In this document: positions 1-10,269 of the stretch, piece after piece
Numbering within the stretch: the first letter of the stretch is position 1
Layout: each line of letters starts with the position of its first letter
DNA from: Maniola hyperantus
Taxonomy: Eukaryota; Arthropoda; Insecta; Lepidoptera; Nymphalidae
Length of the DNA: 64,000 nucleotides
NCBI RefSeq assembly: GCF_902806685.2
Contig: NC_048557.2
Span: forward strand, 1,736,001 to 1,800,000
Direction of reading: 5' to 3'
The notes under the pieces: model-generated
The model's input: only the letters and a program-made list of their open reading frames with translations
Databases searched by the model: none
Told to the model about the DNA's origin: nothing
Made by a program: the position numbers and the translations under genes

Positions 1-28
1 CTTCCTTTTGGCTTTGTCGTAGTCGGGT
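1..28 (-). repeat. Dispersed repeat end, shared with 62171-62198
   Basis: The first 28 bases are, apart from one mismatch, the reverse complement of 62171-62198, which reads ACTACGACAAAGCCAAAAGG at its core. The element is cut by the window edge on this side. It is probably the edge of a dispersed transposon, but I cannot assign a class. Confidence 0.5.
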
Positions 29-63
29 AAAATAAACTTAATGAATAAGGTTCCAGTTACGAT

Positions 64-165
64 CCAAGGCATTCCGAACCAGTGGTAGATGCATCTGACT
101 ATTCGTAAGTACTTGTAAAAGTTTATACGAATAAAAAAGATATTTATTTATTTATTATTTATCAA
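64..165 (+). mobile_element. LINE-A 3' end, plus strand
   Basis: About 70 bases here (69-138) are the reverse complement of 490-559, with only two or three mismatches. The opposite-strand copy continues into reverse-transcriptase coding sequence, so this segment is the 3' untranslated end of the same LINE on the plus strand. It finishes in an AT-rich ATTTATTTATT-like tail. No coding part is left: this is a severely 5'-truncated insertion. Confidence 0.75.
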
Positions 166-464
166 AATATTTAATAGGTACTTAATATGTAGGGCCTATT
201 AATGACATAGACAGTACGAGGCAGAAAATATTTAATAGGTAAGGCCTTTAAATCGGCTATTTTACTAGGTACAGTTAGTCTAGCTGTTTTATTAACGACA
301 AGATACAAAGGAGAACGCAATTTGAGTGGGCCTTTAGAAACAGGAGGTAGGTAAGCAGGTACAAAAGAGGATCGACACTGATCCGCTTATAACTTCTTAG
401 CAACTCCCTCAAGGCTATTTGTTCATCAAAAGCACTGTCTTCAAAAATTGTCTTCAAGAATCAT
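166..464. other. AT-rich spacer between two LINE-A tails
   Basis: I see no gene here. The segment separates two convergent LINE 3' ends and could form the loop of a large hairpin built from them. A 60-codon frame on the minus strand has no recognisable features. Confidence 0.4.
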
Positions 465-1022
465 AAAATAAAAATAAAATAAAAATCATTTTTATTCGAA
501 TAAACTTTTACAAGTACTTACGAATAGTCGGATGCATCTACCACTGGTTCGGAATGCCTTTCCTACCGAGAAGAACCAGCAAGAAACTCGGCGGTTGCTC
601 TTTTCATATATTTGATATAGGTACAAGATTATGCCATGTATAAAATAGTATTTGCAGTCTTGTGCGTTGCCGGAACGAGCTGCAGGTCAAATCCACGCTC
701 TTTTATCATTTAGATAATCTTCAATTGTGTAATATGCTTTTTTCAGGAGCATATTTTTAATAGATTTTTTAAACTTGTGCAAAGGTAAGTCCAAAATAGT
801 TTTATAGGGATTTTATTATAAAAAGTAATACCCATACCCACAAATGACTTTTGGACTTTCCTGAGGCGGAAGGTAGGAGCTGCAAGTTTGTCTCTGTTTC
901 TAGTTAGCCTATTGTGTAGATCACCAATTTTCTTGTAACTAAGAATATTTTGTCTTACAAAAATTATGTTATTATAAATATATTGAGAGGCTACAAGGAT
1001 ATCTATTTCCTTAAATTTATAT
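465..1022 (-). pseudogene. LINE-A reverse-transcriptase C-terminus and 3' UTR (broken)
   Basis: Read on the minus strand from 1022 down to about 655, the sequence encodes the region downstream of the polymerase domain of a non-LTR retrotransposon protein: a stretch with NRDKLAAPTFRLRK, then, after a frameshift near 800-815, KKAYYTIEDYLNDKRAWI and a stop. These correspond in position and pattern to the C-terminal tail of the long LINE ORF at 31.6-34.2 kb, but belong to a different family. The 3' UTR follows (about 655-490) and ends in a tail of ATTTTTATTTT-like repeats near 465. The frameshift and missing 5' part make it a dead copy. Clade placement (Jockey/CR1 superfamily) is an inference. 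Confidence 0.75.
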
Positions 1023-1049
1023 TATCAAACATATAAATCCATTCTAAAT

Positions 1050-1275
1050 AGAATAATGTTCTCAAAGGTGTATCAAATCTGCCAATCTGTTAAACAGTGT
1101 CTCTGAAAAAAAGTACTCCGGATGGGTTCGAAGTTAGTCGGGCTAACGTCGACTAAACACGTGAGTAAAACCGGTGTGTATATATGTATGTATAATGGAA
1201 ATCACTCACGACAGTTTAAACGCTAAAATCTGCCAATCCGTGCTCAGTAGTGGGCTGGCGATAATTCGACGATAT
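1050..1275 (+). mobile_element. SINE-A 3' fragment, interrupted by an insertion
   Basis: The pieces ATGTTCTCAAAGGTGT (from 1054) and GTGCTCAGTAGTGGGC (from 1240) are hallmark words of the SINE-A body seen intact at 44.2 kb. They are separated by an insertion at 1088-1225 flanked by a 13-bp direct repeat. The tRNA-like head is missing. Confidence 0.7.
1088..1225 (+). mobile_element. 138-bp retroposon nested in SINE-A, 13-bp target duplication
   Basis: The segment is bounded by exact copies of AAATCTGCCAATC at 1075-1087 and 1226-1238. A core with GTCGACTAAACACGTGAG recurs on the same strand at 55468-55540, so this is a dispersed family. A 13-bp duplication fits target-primed reverse transcription, so it is probably a 5'-truncated LINE or SINE end. 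No coding sequence is visible. Confidence 0.65.
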
Positions 1276-2137
1276 TTTACGATAGATCGTAAAAGAAAAC
1301 AGGCTGTTGTCTCAAGGGCTTCCGCAAAGTAACATCTGCTTTTCTAACTTTCTAAGCACAACATTTGAAGGTAAAGGGGTTTATTCTGGTGGAAATCATC
1401 AACGTGGACCAATTAAAATTAAATCAGTTAAATGATACCACTCCTTTACTAGTTGTCCAAATAAACAAAACGAAAACACGCGTAATTGGTTCCAAATATT
1501 GGTTTCATTGTAAAATGATAACATGGCTACTGAAGTGTTCTCGAGTCAATAGCGTTAAACTTGTTCCGGAGCTGTGTCCAATTAAAGGCGCTTCACACTG
1601 AGGACTCTCGCTCTCGCTAGTGCATAACAAGTGGTCACTTGATAACATGGCTTTATAACTTACACGCTGTCTGGACTCCAGCAATCGATAAAGGCCTGAA
1701 CACACACGACGCACGAGGCATCGTGTCCTATGCGGTTGTTAGACCGATGCGATCGATGGGTTAAGAAGCGGTTAGAGTCGCCGGCGTAGGCCATCGCATT
1801 GTAACTGAAGCCCGGCTTGTTTGTTTATAATATCAAATCCTTCCTTACCTACCTACCTTCAAATCAAGAGTGAATAGGCATCTTCTAGGCAAGCGCGCTC
1901 GATCTTAGGCTGCATCATCACTTGCCACCAGGTCTGATTGCAGCCAAGCGCTGGTCTATAATATATAAAAAACTTCCTACTGAGAAGGATGAGCAAGACA
2001 CAATGCGACTTCCGTTTTAATATCGCAATGCATTTCGTTTAGTAACCATTTTCAGTATCACTCCTGTGCAGGAAGTCTTTGTAGACAAACATTTTACTTC
2101 ACCAGTAAAGCAGGTAGTGAATGCAGAAATATTACCT
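1276..2137. other. No gene recognised
   Basis: A 78-codon plus-strand frame (1365-1601) and an overlapping minus-strand frame lack recognisable domains. The part at about 1705-1815 is richer in CpG than its surroundings and contains short inverted words (ATGCGATCGATGG and CCATCGCAT), possibly a decayed TIR element. Confidence 0.3.
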
Positions 2138-2395
2138 ACTAACTGATGCTCACGACTTCGTTCGCGTGGATTTAGGTTTAGATTTAGTTTAGGTTTTATT
2201 GTATAGGTTTTAAAAATCCCGTGGGAACTCGTTGATTTTCCGGGATAAAAAGTAGCCTATGTCACTCTCCAGGTTTTTGACTGTACCCATGCAAAAAATC
2301 ACGTCAAACCGTTGCTTCGTTGCGACGTGATTAGAGGACAAATCAACACACCCACAAACAAAAACACTTTCGCATTTATAATAAGGGTCATGATA
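2138..2395 (-). mobile_element. Non-autonomous Helitron, family H1
   Basis: On the minus strand this copy carries the H1 body words GCGAAAGTG, CTACTTTTTATCCCGG and CCCACGGGATTTTTAA, and ends with the GC-rich hairpin segment (here ACGCGAACGAAGTCGTG). The terminal CTAG is changed to TTAG, and there is a short internal duplication of a TTTAG-rich stretch. It is a decayed but nearly full-length copy. Confidence 0.75.
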
Positions 2396-2687
2396 TAGTA
2401 TTAAAAAAAATCAAGAAAACAAACCAATACCGAAATCCATTTTCAACAACTCAATAAGAATCTTCCATTTCCGAGAGGATGTAACATCACAAACTATGAA
2501 ATATGGATCAAATACAATAATCTGTTAGATTAAGGCAAAAACCTTTCTACGTGTCAATAAATAAGGTTACGCCGACATGACGCGACGGGCTTTGGGGCTA
2601 CATACATGAATATTTCAATATCAGTACAAAGCCTTTGATGTAGAAAAAATGTGGTTGTAGAAATGGGCAAAGATTACAAAGTCGGCA

Positions 2688-2790
2688 ATGTCAGAGTGAA
2701 CTAGGGTGAGGGAACTCTCGGCTTGATCCTGAATCGACGATATTATGTCAAATATTAATTAGGCTATGGGTGCCGTGAAATCAAAAAAAG
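2688..2790 (+). repeat. Dispersed repeat family D, partial
   Basis: The segment contains CAGAGTGAACT, GGAACTCTC, TTGATCCTGAATCGACGAT and ATTAGGCTATGG in order. The same order occurs at 39548-39735 (plus) and, reversed, at 36784-36998. It is non-coding, and the element class is unknown. Confidence 0.6.
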
Positions 2791-3127
2791 AATATCAATT
2801 TATTATTCTTTTGTAAGTAACAATAACACTTCACTAAGTACAAACTTAAGACTTCATAAGAAGTCATCGTAAAAAGTGACTCTTCAAGTGTAATTTCTAC
2901 AACAATTATTCTCACTTTTAGTTGGAAATCAAAAAGTTTTCGGTGGACTGAATTTTATTAAATCAAGTCTTTTAGACTTTAACCAGAGAGTGCGTAAGCA
3001 ATTTATAGGAGGCGTTTTTAATTTATTAAGGGATGAAGTATGATAGACGAGTTCACGATGTATAGTAGAGTTCACAATTTATTAGATCGTTTTAATTAAA
3101 AAATTAAATGATAAAGTAAACATTTAA

Positions 3128-3349
3128 ACTAGCTGGTGCCTGTGACTTCGTCCGCGTTGATTTAGGTTTTTGAAAATCCTGTGGTAACTTTGATTTTGCG
3201 GGATAAAAAAGTAGCCTATGTCACTCTCCAGGTCTTTAACTATACTTACCATACATGCAAAAAATCATGCCGATCCGTAGCTCTGTTGGATCTCTCGCGT
3301 GATTGAAGGACAAACAAACACACTTTCCCATTTATAATATTAGTGTGAT
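3128..3349 (-). mobile_element. Non-autonomous Helitron, family H1
   Basis: The left edge is A then CTAG, the expected Helitron 3' terminus next to a host T on the minus strand, preceded by a diverged copy of the terminal hairpin. The other end reads TTATAATATTAGTGTGAT, the reverse of an H1 5' start. The length, about 220 bp, is typical of the family in this window. Confidence 0.8.
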
Positions 3350-3453
3350 AATTACCTACGTATCTTAGTGAATATTAAAACCATAGTAATTCTGCCGAGA
3401 AGTTGTTTTCGTCAAATTACAGAAAAGGCACTTCATAAAAATTATAACTTTAC

Positions 3454-3843
3454 AGCACCTATCTTTTGATGAGCATCTATTTTTTGATGAGAAGATCGCC
3501 AACACAGAATTGTGTAGACTGTGGAGATACACAAATTGATGACGTTTTCCACCTTTTGATGGAATGCACCCGTAATGAATTGGAGCGGCCGCGTATTCTT
3601 AAGAATAATTACAGTGTGGGTATGTACAACAGTCTGTTAGCTACCCCATTGTCAGAGAACGCGCGGTCGCTCATTGATACGTGTTAACAATGTGTTTGTG
3701 TTTTTTTTTTGTTGTTTTGCCTAAAATGTTTTAATTTTTGTTTGTTTTTGACGATGTGATGTTTATCATACGGGGGTGACATAGTCAGCTATGATTCAAC
3801 CCTAAAAAAAAAGAGAGAGAAAAAAAAAAGCACCTATCTTTTG
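3454..3843 (+). mobile_element. LINE-B 5'-truncated insertion with 15-bp target duplication
   Basis: The insert 3469-3828 lies between perfect copies of AGCACCTATCTTTTG at 3454-3468 and 3829-3843. It starts inside coding sequence, has a 3' UTR of about 140 bases with a T-rich stretch, and ends in an A-rich tail interrupted by GAGAGAGA. Truncated 5' end, A-rich 3' end and long target duplication are the signature of target-primed reverse transcription. The perfect duplication suggests a fairly young insertion. Confidence 0.85.
3469..3687 (+). pseudogene. C-terminal zinc-knuckle end of a LINE ORF2 (LINE-B)
   Basis: The frame is open for about 73 codons to a stop at 3685-3687 and encodes a Cys-x2-Cys pair (CVDCG), then HLLMEC about 15 residues on: a Cys-Cys-His-Cys arrangement. 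Such a motif after the reverse transcriptase is known from R1-, I- and Jockey-like LINEs. The apparent start codon falls in the duplicated target sequence, so the frame is open by truncation and is not a real small gene. Assignment to one of those clades is an inference from the Cys/His spacing. Confidence 0.65.
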
Positions 3844-4273
3844 CCATTTATGAGGCGGGTGATGATTAAATAGACTCAAAATACTTAAAAATTGTAAGCC
3901 CACAACGGACTAACTAGCTGGCGGGTTTAGATTACATACACGCAATTTCTTACATATACCTACCTACTTTGTTTTTTTATCAAGCATGCCTTCTCCAATT
4001 TTTGTACGAGCTTTTAGGTTAATAGATTTCAAGTGAAAACGCTCTCCAAGCTAATTTAAACGTTTGAAAGTGTTTGAAAGTAAATCGTTTGAACGTTTGC
4101 TGAAAAGATTTTACGTTAGGAGTTAATGACATCGAAAGTGTCGCGCTAAATTGGAAGTTTTCAAAGGCGATCATTTGAGACAAGATGTCTCATTATCGAC
4201 TCGCTTTCGTCAAGAGATTATGAGCTTTATGACATCCGAGATTAGCCTACTTTTTAAACATAAAATCAATCAA
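3844..4273. other. No gene recognised
   Basis: Unique-looking AT-rich sequence. A short direct repeat of TTTGAAAGTG-like words occurs near 4064-4080. I see no coding signal. Confidence 0.3.
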
Positions 4274-4398
4274 TCAGCCTGTTTGCGTCCACTGCTGGAC
4301 ATAGGCCTTCCCAAGAGCACACCACCACACACGATCCTCCGCCTTCCTCATCCACCCACTTCCCCCTATCTTCTTAAGGTCGTCAGTCCAGCGGGTAA
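4274..4398 (-). pseudogene. RTE-type LINE, last ~40 codons of ORF2
   Basis: Minus-strand translation gives an uninterrupted tail with RWTDDLKKIGG, GWMRKAEDR and AYVQQWTQTG followed by a stop at 4276-4274. This RWTDD...W...A.DR...W...G.AY..QW pattern is the conserved end of RTE-clade ORF2 proteins. The rest of the element is absent (5' truncation). A short TTGATTGA tail follows the stop. Related tails lie at 18886-18978, 7307-7435 and 59150-59350. Confidence 0.8.
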
Positions 4399-4568
4399 AC
4401 ATATCATACTTGCTAATAAAGTAAGCAAGCCTTGAACCGTCGCGTTGTCGTCAACCAATGGCTGTCCACAACTGGACATAAATTTTGTGAATTCCCCACG
4501 CTTTAGTATTCCACATGGCGGTGTATGTCGTTTCTACCCAGCTGCTTCCTACGACTCGTTTGATGTAG

Positions 4569-4722
4569 GTACAGTATCTTTAGAGAGTTCGGCTTCGTAG
4601 AGCGATGTCTCTGTCACTCATACCTATGTGACGTTTTGTCGGTCTCAACGATAGAGACAACGCTCTAGAAAACCGCTATCTCTTTCTAAAGGTCGATGTA
4701 CAATATTTCCTGCCGGGTAGTA
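4569..4722. mobile_element. MITE-E copy
   Basis: The segment contains the family core (GACGTTTTGTCGGTCTCAA and GAGACAACGCTC) and a right end with AAAGGTCGATGTACAATATT. The left TIR is eroded to ACAGTATCTTTAGAGA. Better copies lie at 39021-39194 and 53508-53678. No transposase is encoded. Confidence 0.7.
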
Positions 4723-5162
4723 CATATTATAATATAATATAATAGTCTGTCCACCTGGCGCTGGTCTACCAACACAGTGCTTTCAGGTCACCTTCGCGTT
4801 AAAAATTGTAAACATCAAGTTAAAGAGGAACATAATATGAATAGGTATAATAGCTGAGGTTATTTCCAGAAATCTCGTCCATACGTTATTATTATACCTA
4901 ATGCATAACGTTACCTGACTAGAAATCTAAAATACCTACTTAAATGAATTGCAATCACGTGGACGCAATCCTTTTTTCGCAATAATCTAAGAAACATCTG
5001 CTCTACGGGACTTCATAACCTGAATAGAGGACGTTAGAGCGCGTAATTACGCGTCACAAAACGGTTTTCCTCTGAACCCTCATCAGATGTCATAGTAGGA
5101 TATAAACACTAAACAGGTCATACACGTGCAGCAATAGTAGAGTCGGCTGAGAGTTATGGTAT
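4723..5162. other. No gene recognised
   Basis: AT-rich unique sequence with TATAATATAATATAATA at about 4728-4744. No coding or repeat signal beyond that. Confidence 0.3.
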
Positions 5163-5387
5163 ACTAGCTGACGCCCGCGACTTAGCCCGCGTGGATTCAG
5201 GTTTTTAAAAATCCCGTGAAAACTTTCTGATTTGCTCGGGATCAAAAGTAACCTACTTCCTTACCCAAGAAACAAGCACTCTTCAACCCGGTTAAACAGA
5301 ATCGTCAAAGTCAGATGGACCGTGAAAAGCTAACAGACAGACAAACAGACAGACATACATTTTCGTATTTATAATATTAGTATGGAT
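5163..5387 (-). mobile_element. Non-autonomous Helitron, family H1 (full length)
   Basis: The minus-strand copy runs from the 5' end (A|TCCATACTAATATTATAAAT, with TC at 5386-5385) to the 3' CTAG|T at 5163-5167. It has the internal GACAGACAGACA tract and the GC-rich hairpin before the end. The TC start, CTAG end and insertion between A and T match the Helitron rules. Its 5' end faces the tandem H2 pair that follows. Confidence 0.85.
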
Positions 5388-5403
5388 GTGGGCAGTTTAG
5401 GAA

Positions 5404-5585
5404 TATATACATTTAACAGAAAAAGCTGACTGACTGATCTATCAACGCACAGCTCAAACCACTGGACGGATTTGGCTGGGCATACAGATAGATATTCTGA
5501 CGTAGGCAGTCGCTAAGAAAGGATTTTTTGAAAATTCAACCCCTAAGAGGGTAACATAGGGGTTTGAAATTTGTGGATAAGCTAG
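5404..5585 (+). mobile_element. Non-autonomous Helitron, family H2 (tandem copy 1)
   Basis: H2 body words appear in order: AAAAAGCTGACTGACTGATC, CTAAGAAAGGATTTTT and GGGGTTTGAAATTTGTG. The copy ends in AAGCTAG at 5579-5585. The terminal hairpin is deleted just before the end. The next copy begins directly after this CTAG. Confidence 0.8.
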
Positions 5586-5804
5586 TTAAAAGGAAAAGGT
5601 GACTGACTGACTGACTGACTGACTGATCTATTAACGCACAGCTTAAACTACTGAACGGATCGGGCTGAAATTTGGCATGGAGATAGTTATTATGATGTAG
5701 GCATCCGCTAAGAAAGGATTTTTGAAAATTTAACCCCCAAGGGGCTCAAATATGTGTTTGAAATTTGTGTAGTCCACGCGGACGAAGTCGCGAGCATAAG
5801 CTAG
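5586..5804 (+). mobile_element. Non-autonomous Helitron, family H2 (tandem copy 2)
   Basis: The copy starts at TTAAAAGGAAAAGGTGACTG, directly abutting copy 1, carries six TGAC units, and ends with the complete hairpin (CACGCGGACGAAGTCGCG) and CTAG at 5801-5804, followed by T. Head-to-tail arrays are known for Helitrons and fit rolling-circle transposition past the terminator. Confidence 0.85.
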
Positions 5805-6398
5805 TGAAAGATAAAACTGAACGAAATTAATCACTTAAGACTCAAATAAATATTAATTTTTCGGCGGAAAACTAAGTTGTTAATTTGATAGACCTTATAA
5901 AATAAAATAAGACTCAGAAGTATTCATAATCCAACATTTGCAAGTATATAATACTTGTATTGAAAAACCATTAGAGCAAAAACGAAATCAAAAGGAAGAT
6001 ACGAAAATACAAAAAAGGAAGCCATTAAAAAATACACAAAAACATGCAGTGTGCTAACAAACCGTCGATCTAAGAAACATTTCCGATTCCGAACTGCCAA
6101 ATGAGAATTGTTGCGAAAATAAACGGGGACTCTTAGCGGGAATAGAATTAAGACAAAGTGCGTAGGAGACGAGTCGTCAATCACCCCCGCCCCCCAGATG
6201 ATGTCCCCAGAGGTGCCCCAGAGGAAAAGTAAAAATTTACAACTTTTGCAATTCACTCATTCCTTCTGTCCCCGCAGACTAAGTAAAATATAGACGTAGC
6301 TCACTAACAAACATATTCATCAAACTCTATTGTGTTGTGTCAAACTTTAGACGTAAGCTATTGGACTCCATCACATTTTAAGTATTTCTATTTATTAA
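5805..6398. other. No gene recognised
   Basis: A 110-codon minus-strand frame (5924-6256) is rich in Phe, Val and Leu codons drawn from A-rich plus-strand sequence and shows no domain. Nothing else is seen. Confidence 0.3.
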
Positions 6399-6530
6399 AC
6401 TAGCTTATTCCCGCGACTTCGTCCGTGGACTACAAAATTAGAAACTCCTATTTTATCCAATTAGTGGTTGTATTTTCAAAAATCCGTCTAGTAGTTTGAG
6501 CTGTGCGTTGATGATCAGTCAGTCAATCGC
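6399..6530 (-). mobile_element. Helitron H2, internally deleted
   Basis: ACTAGCTTATTCCCGCGACT marks the 3' end (minus strand), and GTTTGAGCTGTGCGTTGAT followed by CAGTCAGTCA marks the 5' part. The middle of the element is missing. Confidence 0.75.
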
Positions 6531-6826
6531 CACTGTAGCACCAACAAGTCCATTATTAATAGCAATATTTCCAATGAACCAAAAGCCTAATTTGCTATAA
6601 TCCGCGGAAACAGGTCGAATCTGTGTTCGAATTTTGAAAAGAAATGTTCCGAATGTTTAAAGTACGACAAAAGTATATTAGAAATTTTGAAATATTTTTT
6701 CTGATTTGAATCATTATGAACTCAATTGACCCGCGGACTAAAGTATTAGATACATTTTGATAAAATTGTAACTAAGAGAAACTATCGCGCCCACTTCTAA
6801 TTTGAATTATCGTTAATACAACTAAC

Positions 6827-6995
6827 CCCCCGTACCCACTTGTCGTTTGTCGTTTGTCGCTTGATGTTCTAGTGGCAGTATATTTTGACACAGAATCGGT
6901 TTCCGACAAGTGTGAATAGTTTCATATAAAATGTTCTGCCACTGGAACATCCGATTTAAATCCGGGCCCGACAAAGGACAAGTGGGTACGGGGGG
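6827..6995. mobile_element. hAT-like MITE with TIRs and direct flanks
   Basis: The left end CCCCCGTACCCACTTGTC is matched by the exact inverted word at the right (GACAAGTGGGTACGGGGG). The word AACTAAC flanks both sides (6820-6826 and 6997-7003), and the next base outwards differs, so the duplication is 7 bp or a damaged 8 bp. An 8-bp duplication would fit the hAT superfamily. The left arm also holds a TTTGTCG triplication. Confidence 0.75.
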
Positions 6996-7306
6996 TAACT
7001 AACAAAAGTTTTAATAAATTAAAACCGCTCTAGAAAGTCACGTAGTTCGCAATACGGAAGCCTGACGTCACTAGAACCGTTCTCTCAGGAGGCAATTACC
7101 ACAGTTTGCTGAAGGAAGCTCGGTGGATCGCACTGACAAAGCACCGCGGCTGTCAAGAGCATAGGTAATTAGGGCGCGATAACAAGTCTACAGAGACTAG
7201 GCACAATGTCAACTCTTCATTCAACAGCCTTTTCGTCCGTAAACTAGGCTGCCTGCAACTTTGTATACCTACCCATCAGAGCCCGAAAACGCACCGCATT
7301 CTGTTA

Positions 7307-7435
7307 CGCATCATCATCATCATCATCATCATTGTCAACCGATATACTTATACTATAGGGACTTCCACCCTCTGGATCCAGTGGCTACCTGCGACTCATC
7401 TCTGTCCACCTAGTGGGGGTCTTCCAACGCCTCTT
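7307..7435 (-). pseudogene. RTE-type LINE 3' end with (GATGAT)n tail
   Basis: On the minus strand the frame includes TPTRWTEM followed by a decayed PLDPEGGS segment, resembling the RWTDD region near the RTE C-terminus. The element ends in a run of ATG triplets (CAT on the plus strand, about 7311-7331), the usual microsatellite-like RTE tail. Confidence 0.65.
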
Positions 7436-7543
7436 CCAACAACCATTTTAACACGCGTTTTGCATACGATAAGTATATATTATCTACATTCATTCAAAGC
7501 ATTGACCGCGAGTCAAGTGAACACAATTTTCACATATGCTATA

Positions 7544-7928
7544 TAGACCAGTAAATAGACCATTTAACCTCCAATATTTTACCTTCCAATATTTTAAAAG
7601 TTGTCGGCCGAAATAGAAAAACCGGTTCATTCAATCAGTCATAAATCATAAACGGCGAGTTTTACAAAAAAGTTAACAGGAAACAAAAGATGCGAAATTT
7701 TATTTTCTACAATAATGGTTAAAATAACTTTTGCCCTAAAGCGGATAGTTTCCGAGATATCAGCCAAAAACTTTCCCTCAAGATTCCGATCGAAGCTCCA
7801 CCTGGATCTGTCAGTATTTTGTGATTTTATGGTCAGTAAGTGACCCTTAACCTAAAAAAAATAATTAAAATTGGATCGGAAATTTAGTGCGAGGTTGACC
7901 AATAAAAACGGCTTTATTTACTGGCCTA
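7544..7928. mobile_element. 385-bp TIR element
   Basis: The ends are TAGACCAGTAAATA (7544-7557) and TATTTACTGGCCTA (7915-7928), inverted with one mismatch. ATA flanks both sides, a possible short target duplication. The interior is non-coding. No second copy was noticed in the window. Confidence 0.55.
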
Positions 7929-9527
7929 ATATACCTAGTGCAATAATAAATCAGTTTCATAACAAATATAAACTAAGAATAACAGGTTTCAATTTCAAAG
8001 GACGAACGACGTCTTTTTGAACTATAATTTTTATTTTATAAGCACACCTCAACTTCAAACAAGCTCACTTGAAGGGAAAGTCTTTTAAAAACAATTTCCC
8101 TAAATTGTCATTCGACAACTTGACTTTGATGGTATCGAAACAAATAATAATAAATTACATCGTACGAGGTTTTTCATCAATTCCAGTCACTTTTATTTTG
8201 CTTGTATTTTCATGTCGTAAGTTCGTAACAGAATTTTCTTTTTCGTAATTGGACGTATTTTCTGAAAACGTTCCAACCCACAATATAAACGAAATTAAGT
8301 TTTTTAAAGTACAGCGGGCGATTATAGTAAAATGACATGTCGCATCGCAAAAGAAATATCTAAATATATTTTTATAATATCTCAATTTTGCCTTGATTGT
8401 GGGTTACTAAGTTTTTCTATTTCTTATTTGCCTATGTCAAAAATAAATTATTTCTCAGTGATTTTCAAATAGAGGGTCTTCTAAAATACGTAAAATCCAC
8501 GTCCTTTATTAGTTTTAATTGTAATAACCATTTTAAATTATACACTAAACTAAAAAAACACGTCAAGTCATTGTGACGTCGCATGCCAGTATTTCATAGA
8601 AGCTCGCATACTAAGTGCGATTAGGATTGGGTATTTCAATAAAGGCTCTGCCTTGTTGTATAATTCATCTTTCACAGTCAAGCAATGAAAACATATTTGA
8701 TCAAACTTTACTTTAAAACAAGCATCTTACAAATATAGAAAAGATTTGTTCTCCAAGTAATGGTTGGAAACAAATGTCTTTCACAGCACTGCCTGCAGAC
8801 ACACGGCGCCAATGTAACGAATGACCGGCGCCAGTACTCTAAGTACGAGATTGTATGTCTCATCAACGTTGATAGTATTCGAGTGTCAAAAACTTCCGCA
8901 TTATAGTAAACTGGAACTTAACTGCCTTGTTTTAAAGCTCAAGTTTGTCTTCACATCTACAGCCTGTCAGTGGCATTGAATTTTTGACTTGAATTTAAGG
9001 CACTTTAGGTCCATTTTACTTTGACGGTGTTGTGTTTCGACTCTCGAATTCTAGCAACATTTGGTGAGACGTACAATCTTATTCTAAGAGTACTGAATTC
9101 AATTTGCAGCGCATCCCAAATTTACAGACATCGATTTCTAAAAATCTTGGCTCAGACACAGTCGATAAAAGTAAATTCGCAATTTGCATTTGACATGTGG
9201 ATGTTATTTTGCTGACTCTAGATTGCAACTTTTATAAACGCAATATTTTTCTGCAGTTGAGAACCTATTTGAACTATAATCGACCAATGTCTCGGTATAA
9301 ACAACCGGTTCGATTTTGAGTTTTATAAAGCTTCAGCTTTTAGACATTTGTGGAAAAGTGAAAAAAAGTGTGGGTAGAGGCTAGACACAAGCAATACAAG
9401 ACCATTAAGAATGATAACGCCTACAAGATACCTGTCCAGCAGTGGAAGTTTATCTGAAATGTTTGACGTGGTTGATATGACGACGACGATCTCACTATAA
9501 GTACATATATTCAAATCCATCTAATGA
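7929..9527. other. No gene recognised
   Basis: Unique-looking AT-rich DNA. Frames at 8155-8385, 9021-9215 and 9323-9520 are 64-76 codons without recognisable motifs. At 8800-8840, GGCGCC words flank a short spacer. Confidence 0.3.
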
Positions 9528-9790
9528 TATCATCATCATCTAACTTATTGCCAGTCTGCTACTAAGTACGGGTCTCCTCTCAGAATGAAAATAATTTAGA
9601 CCATACTCCATCACACTGGCCAAGTGCGGATTGGCAGACTTCAAGCGCCTATGAGAATATTAAAGAGACATGCAGGTTTCATCACTATATACTTTTCCAC
9701 CGTTAAAACAAGTGATATTTAATTACTTAAAACGCCCTTAACAAAGTTGTGCCCTTCATCGAATATCGGACCCCCAGAACCTTAACTAGA
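9528..9790 (-). mobile_element. SINE-A, old minus-strand copy
   Basis: The order on the minus strand is a B-box-like GGTTCTGGGGGTCCGATATT near the 5' end, TAAATATCACTTG, ATGCCTGAGAG-like words, TCTGAGAGGAGACCCGT and a tail of ATGATG. Divergence from the copies at 44.2 and 47.8 kb is clear, and the A-box side is lost. Confidence 0.7.
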
Positions 9791-10269
9791 CTGCCTTAAC
9801 TAGACTGATATATAATGACAAAAAGACCTCTTAATCAAACTCATTGTCAAACTCATAAGAGATCAATCCAAAACCAAGTAAAGAAAGTCCCAACCCAATA
9901 ACAATAAAATCAGCCCTAATAATCTATTACGTCCAATTCTACCTATCGACTACGAATTACCTGGCGATCGGCGACCTCGAACAATTCGGTGACTCAGTGC
10001 GGGCGTGGAGGCAAAATAACAAACGACCATCGCCAAGATTCAATTTGCAGAGCATTCCAAATCCACTGCAGGATTACGTGGCGTACGTACACCGACAGCC
10101 GACGAGGAAAAGTCATTAGGCTAGTGCTTTATACATGTTGTTTTTGTTACATTCTCTAAAATTCTCACTTTAAATCATTTGAAAAGAGTGATAAATTAAG
10201 TTTTTCAAGCCTAATGTTTTCGCAGTCGTAAAAACCTTTAGGATTTTCACGAGTGGTTTTCACAAATTC

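Noticed and set aside
60..560. Long inverted repeat as a foldback transposon
   Set aside because: The arms are the 3' ends of LINE-A in opposite orientation, and one continues into LINE coding sequence; two independent insertions explain it better.
5586..5630. Short regularly spaced TGAC repeats as a CRISPR-like or minisatellite array
   Set aside because: The TGAC units are part of every H2 Helitron 5' region and have no spacers.
5924..6256. 110-codon minus-strand ORF
   Set aside because: Composition reflects A-rich sequence on the plus strand; no motif, no good start context.
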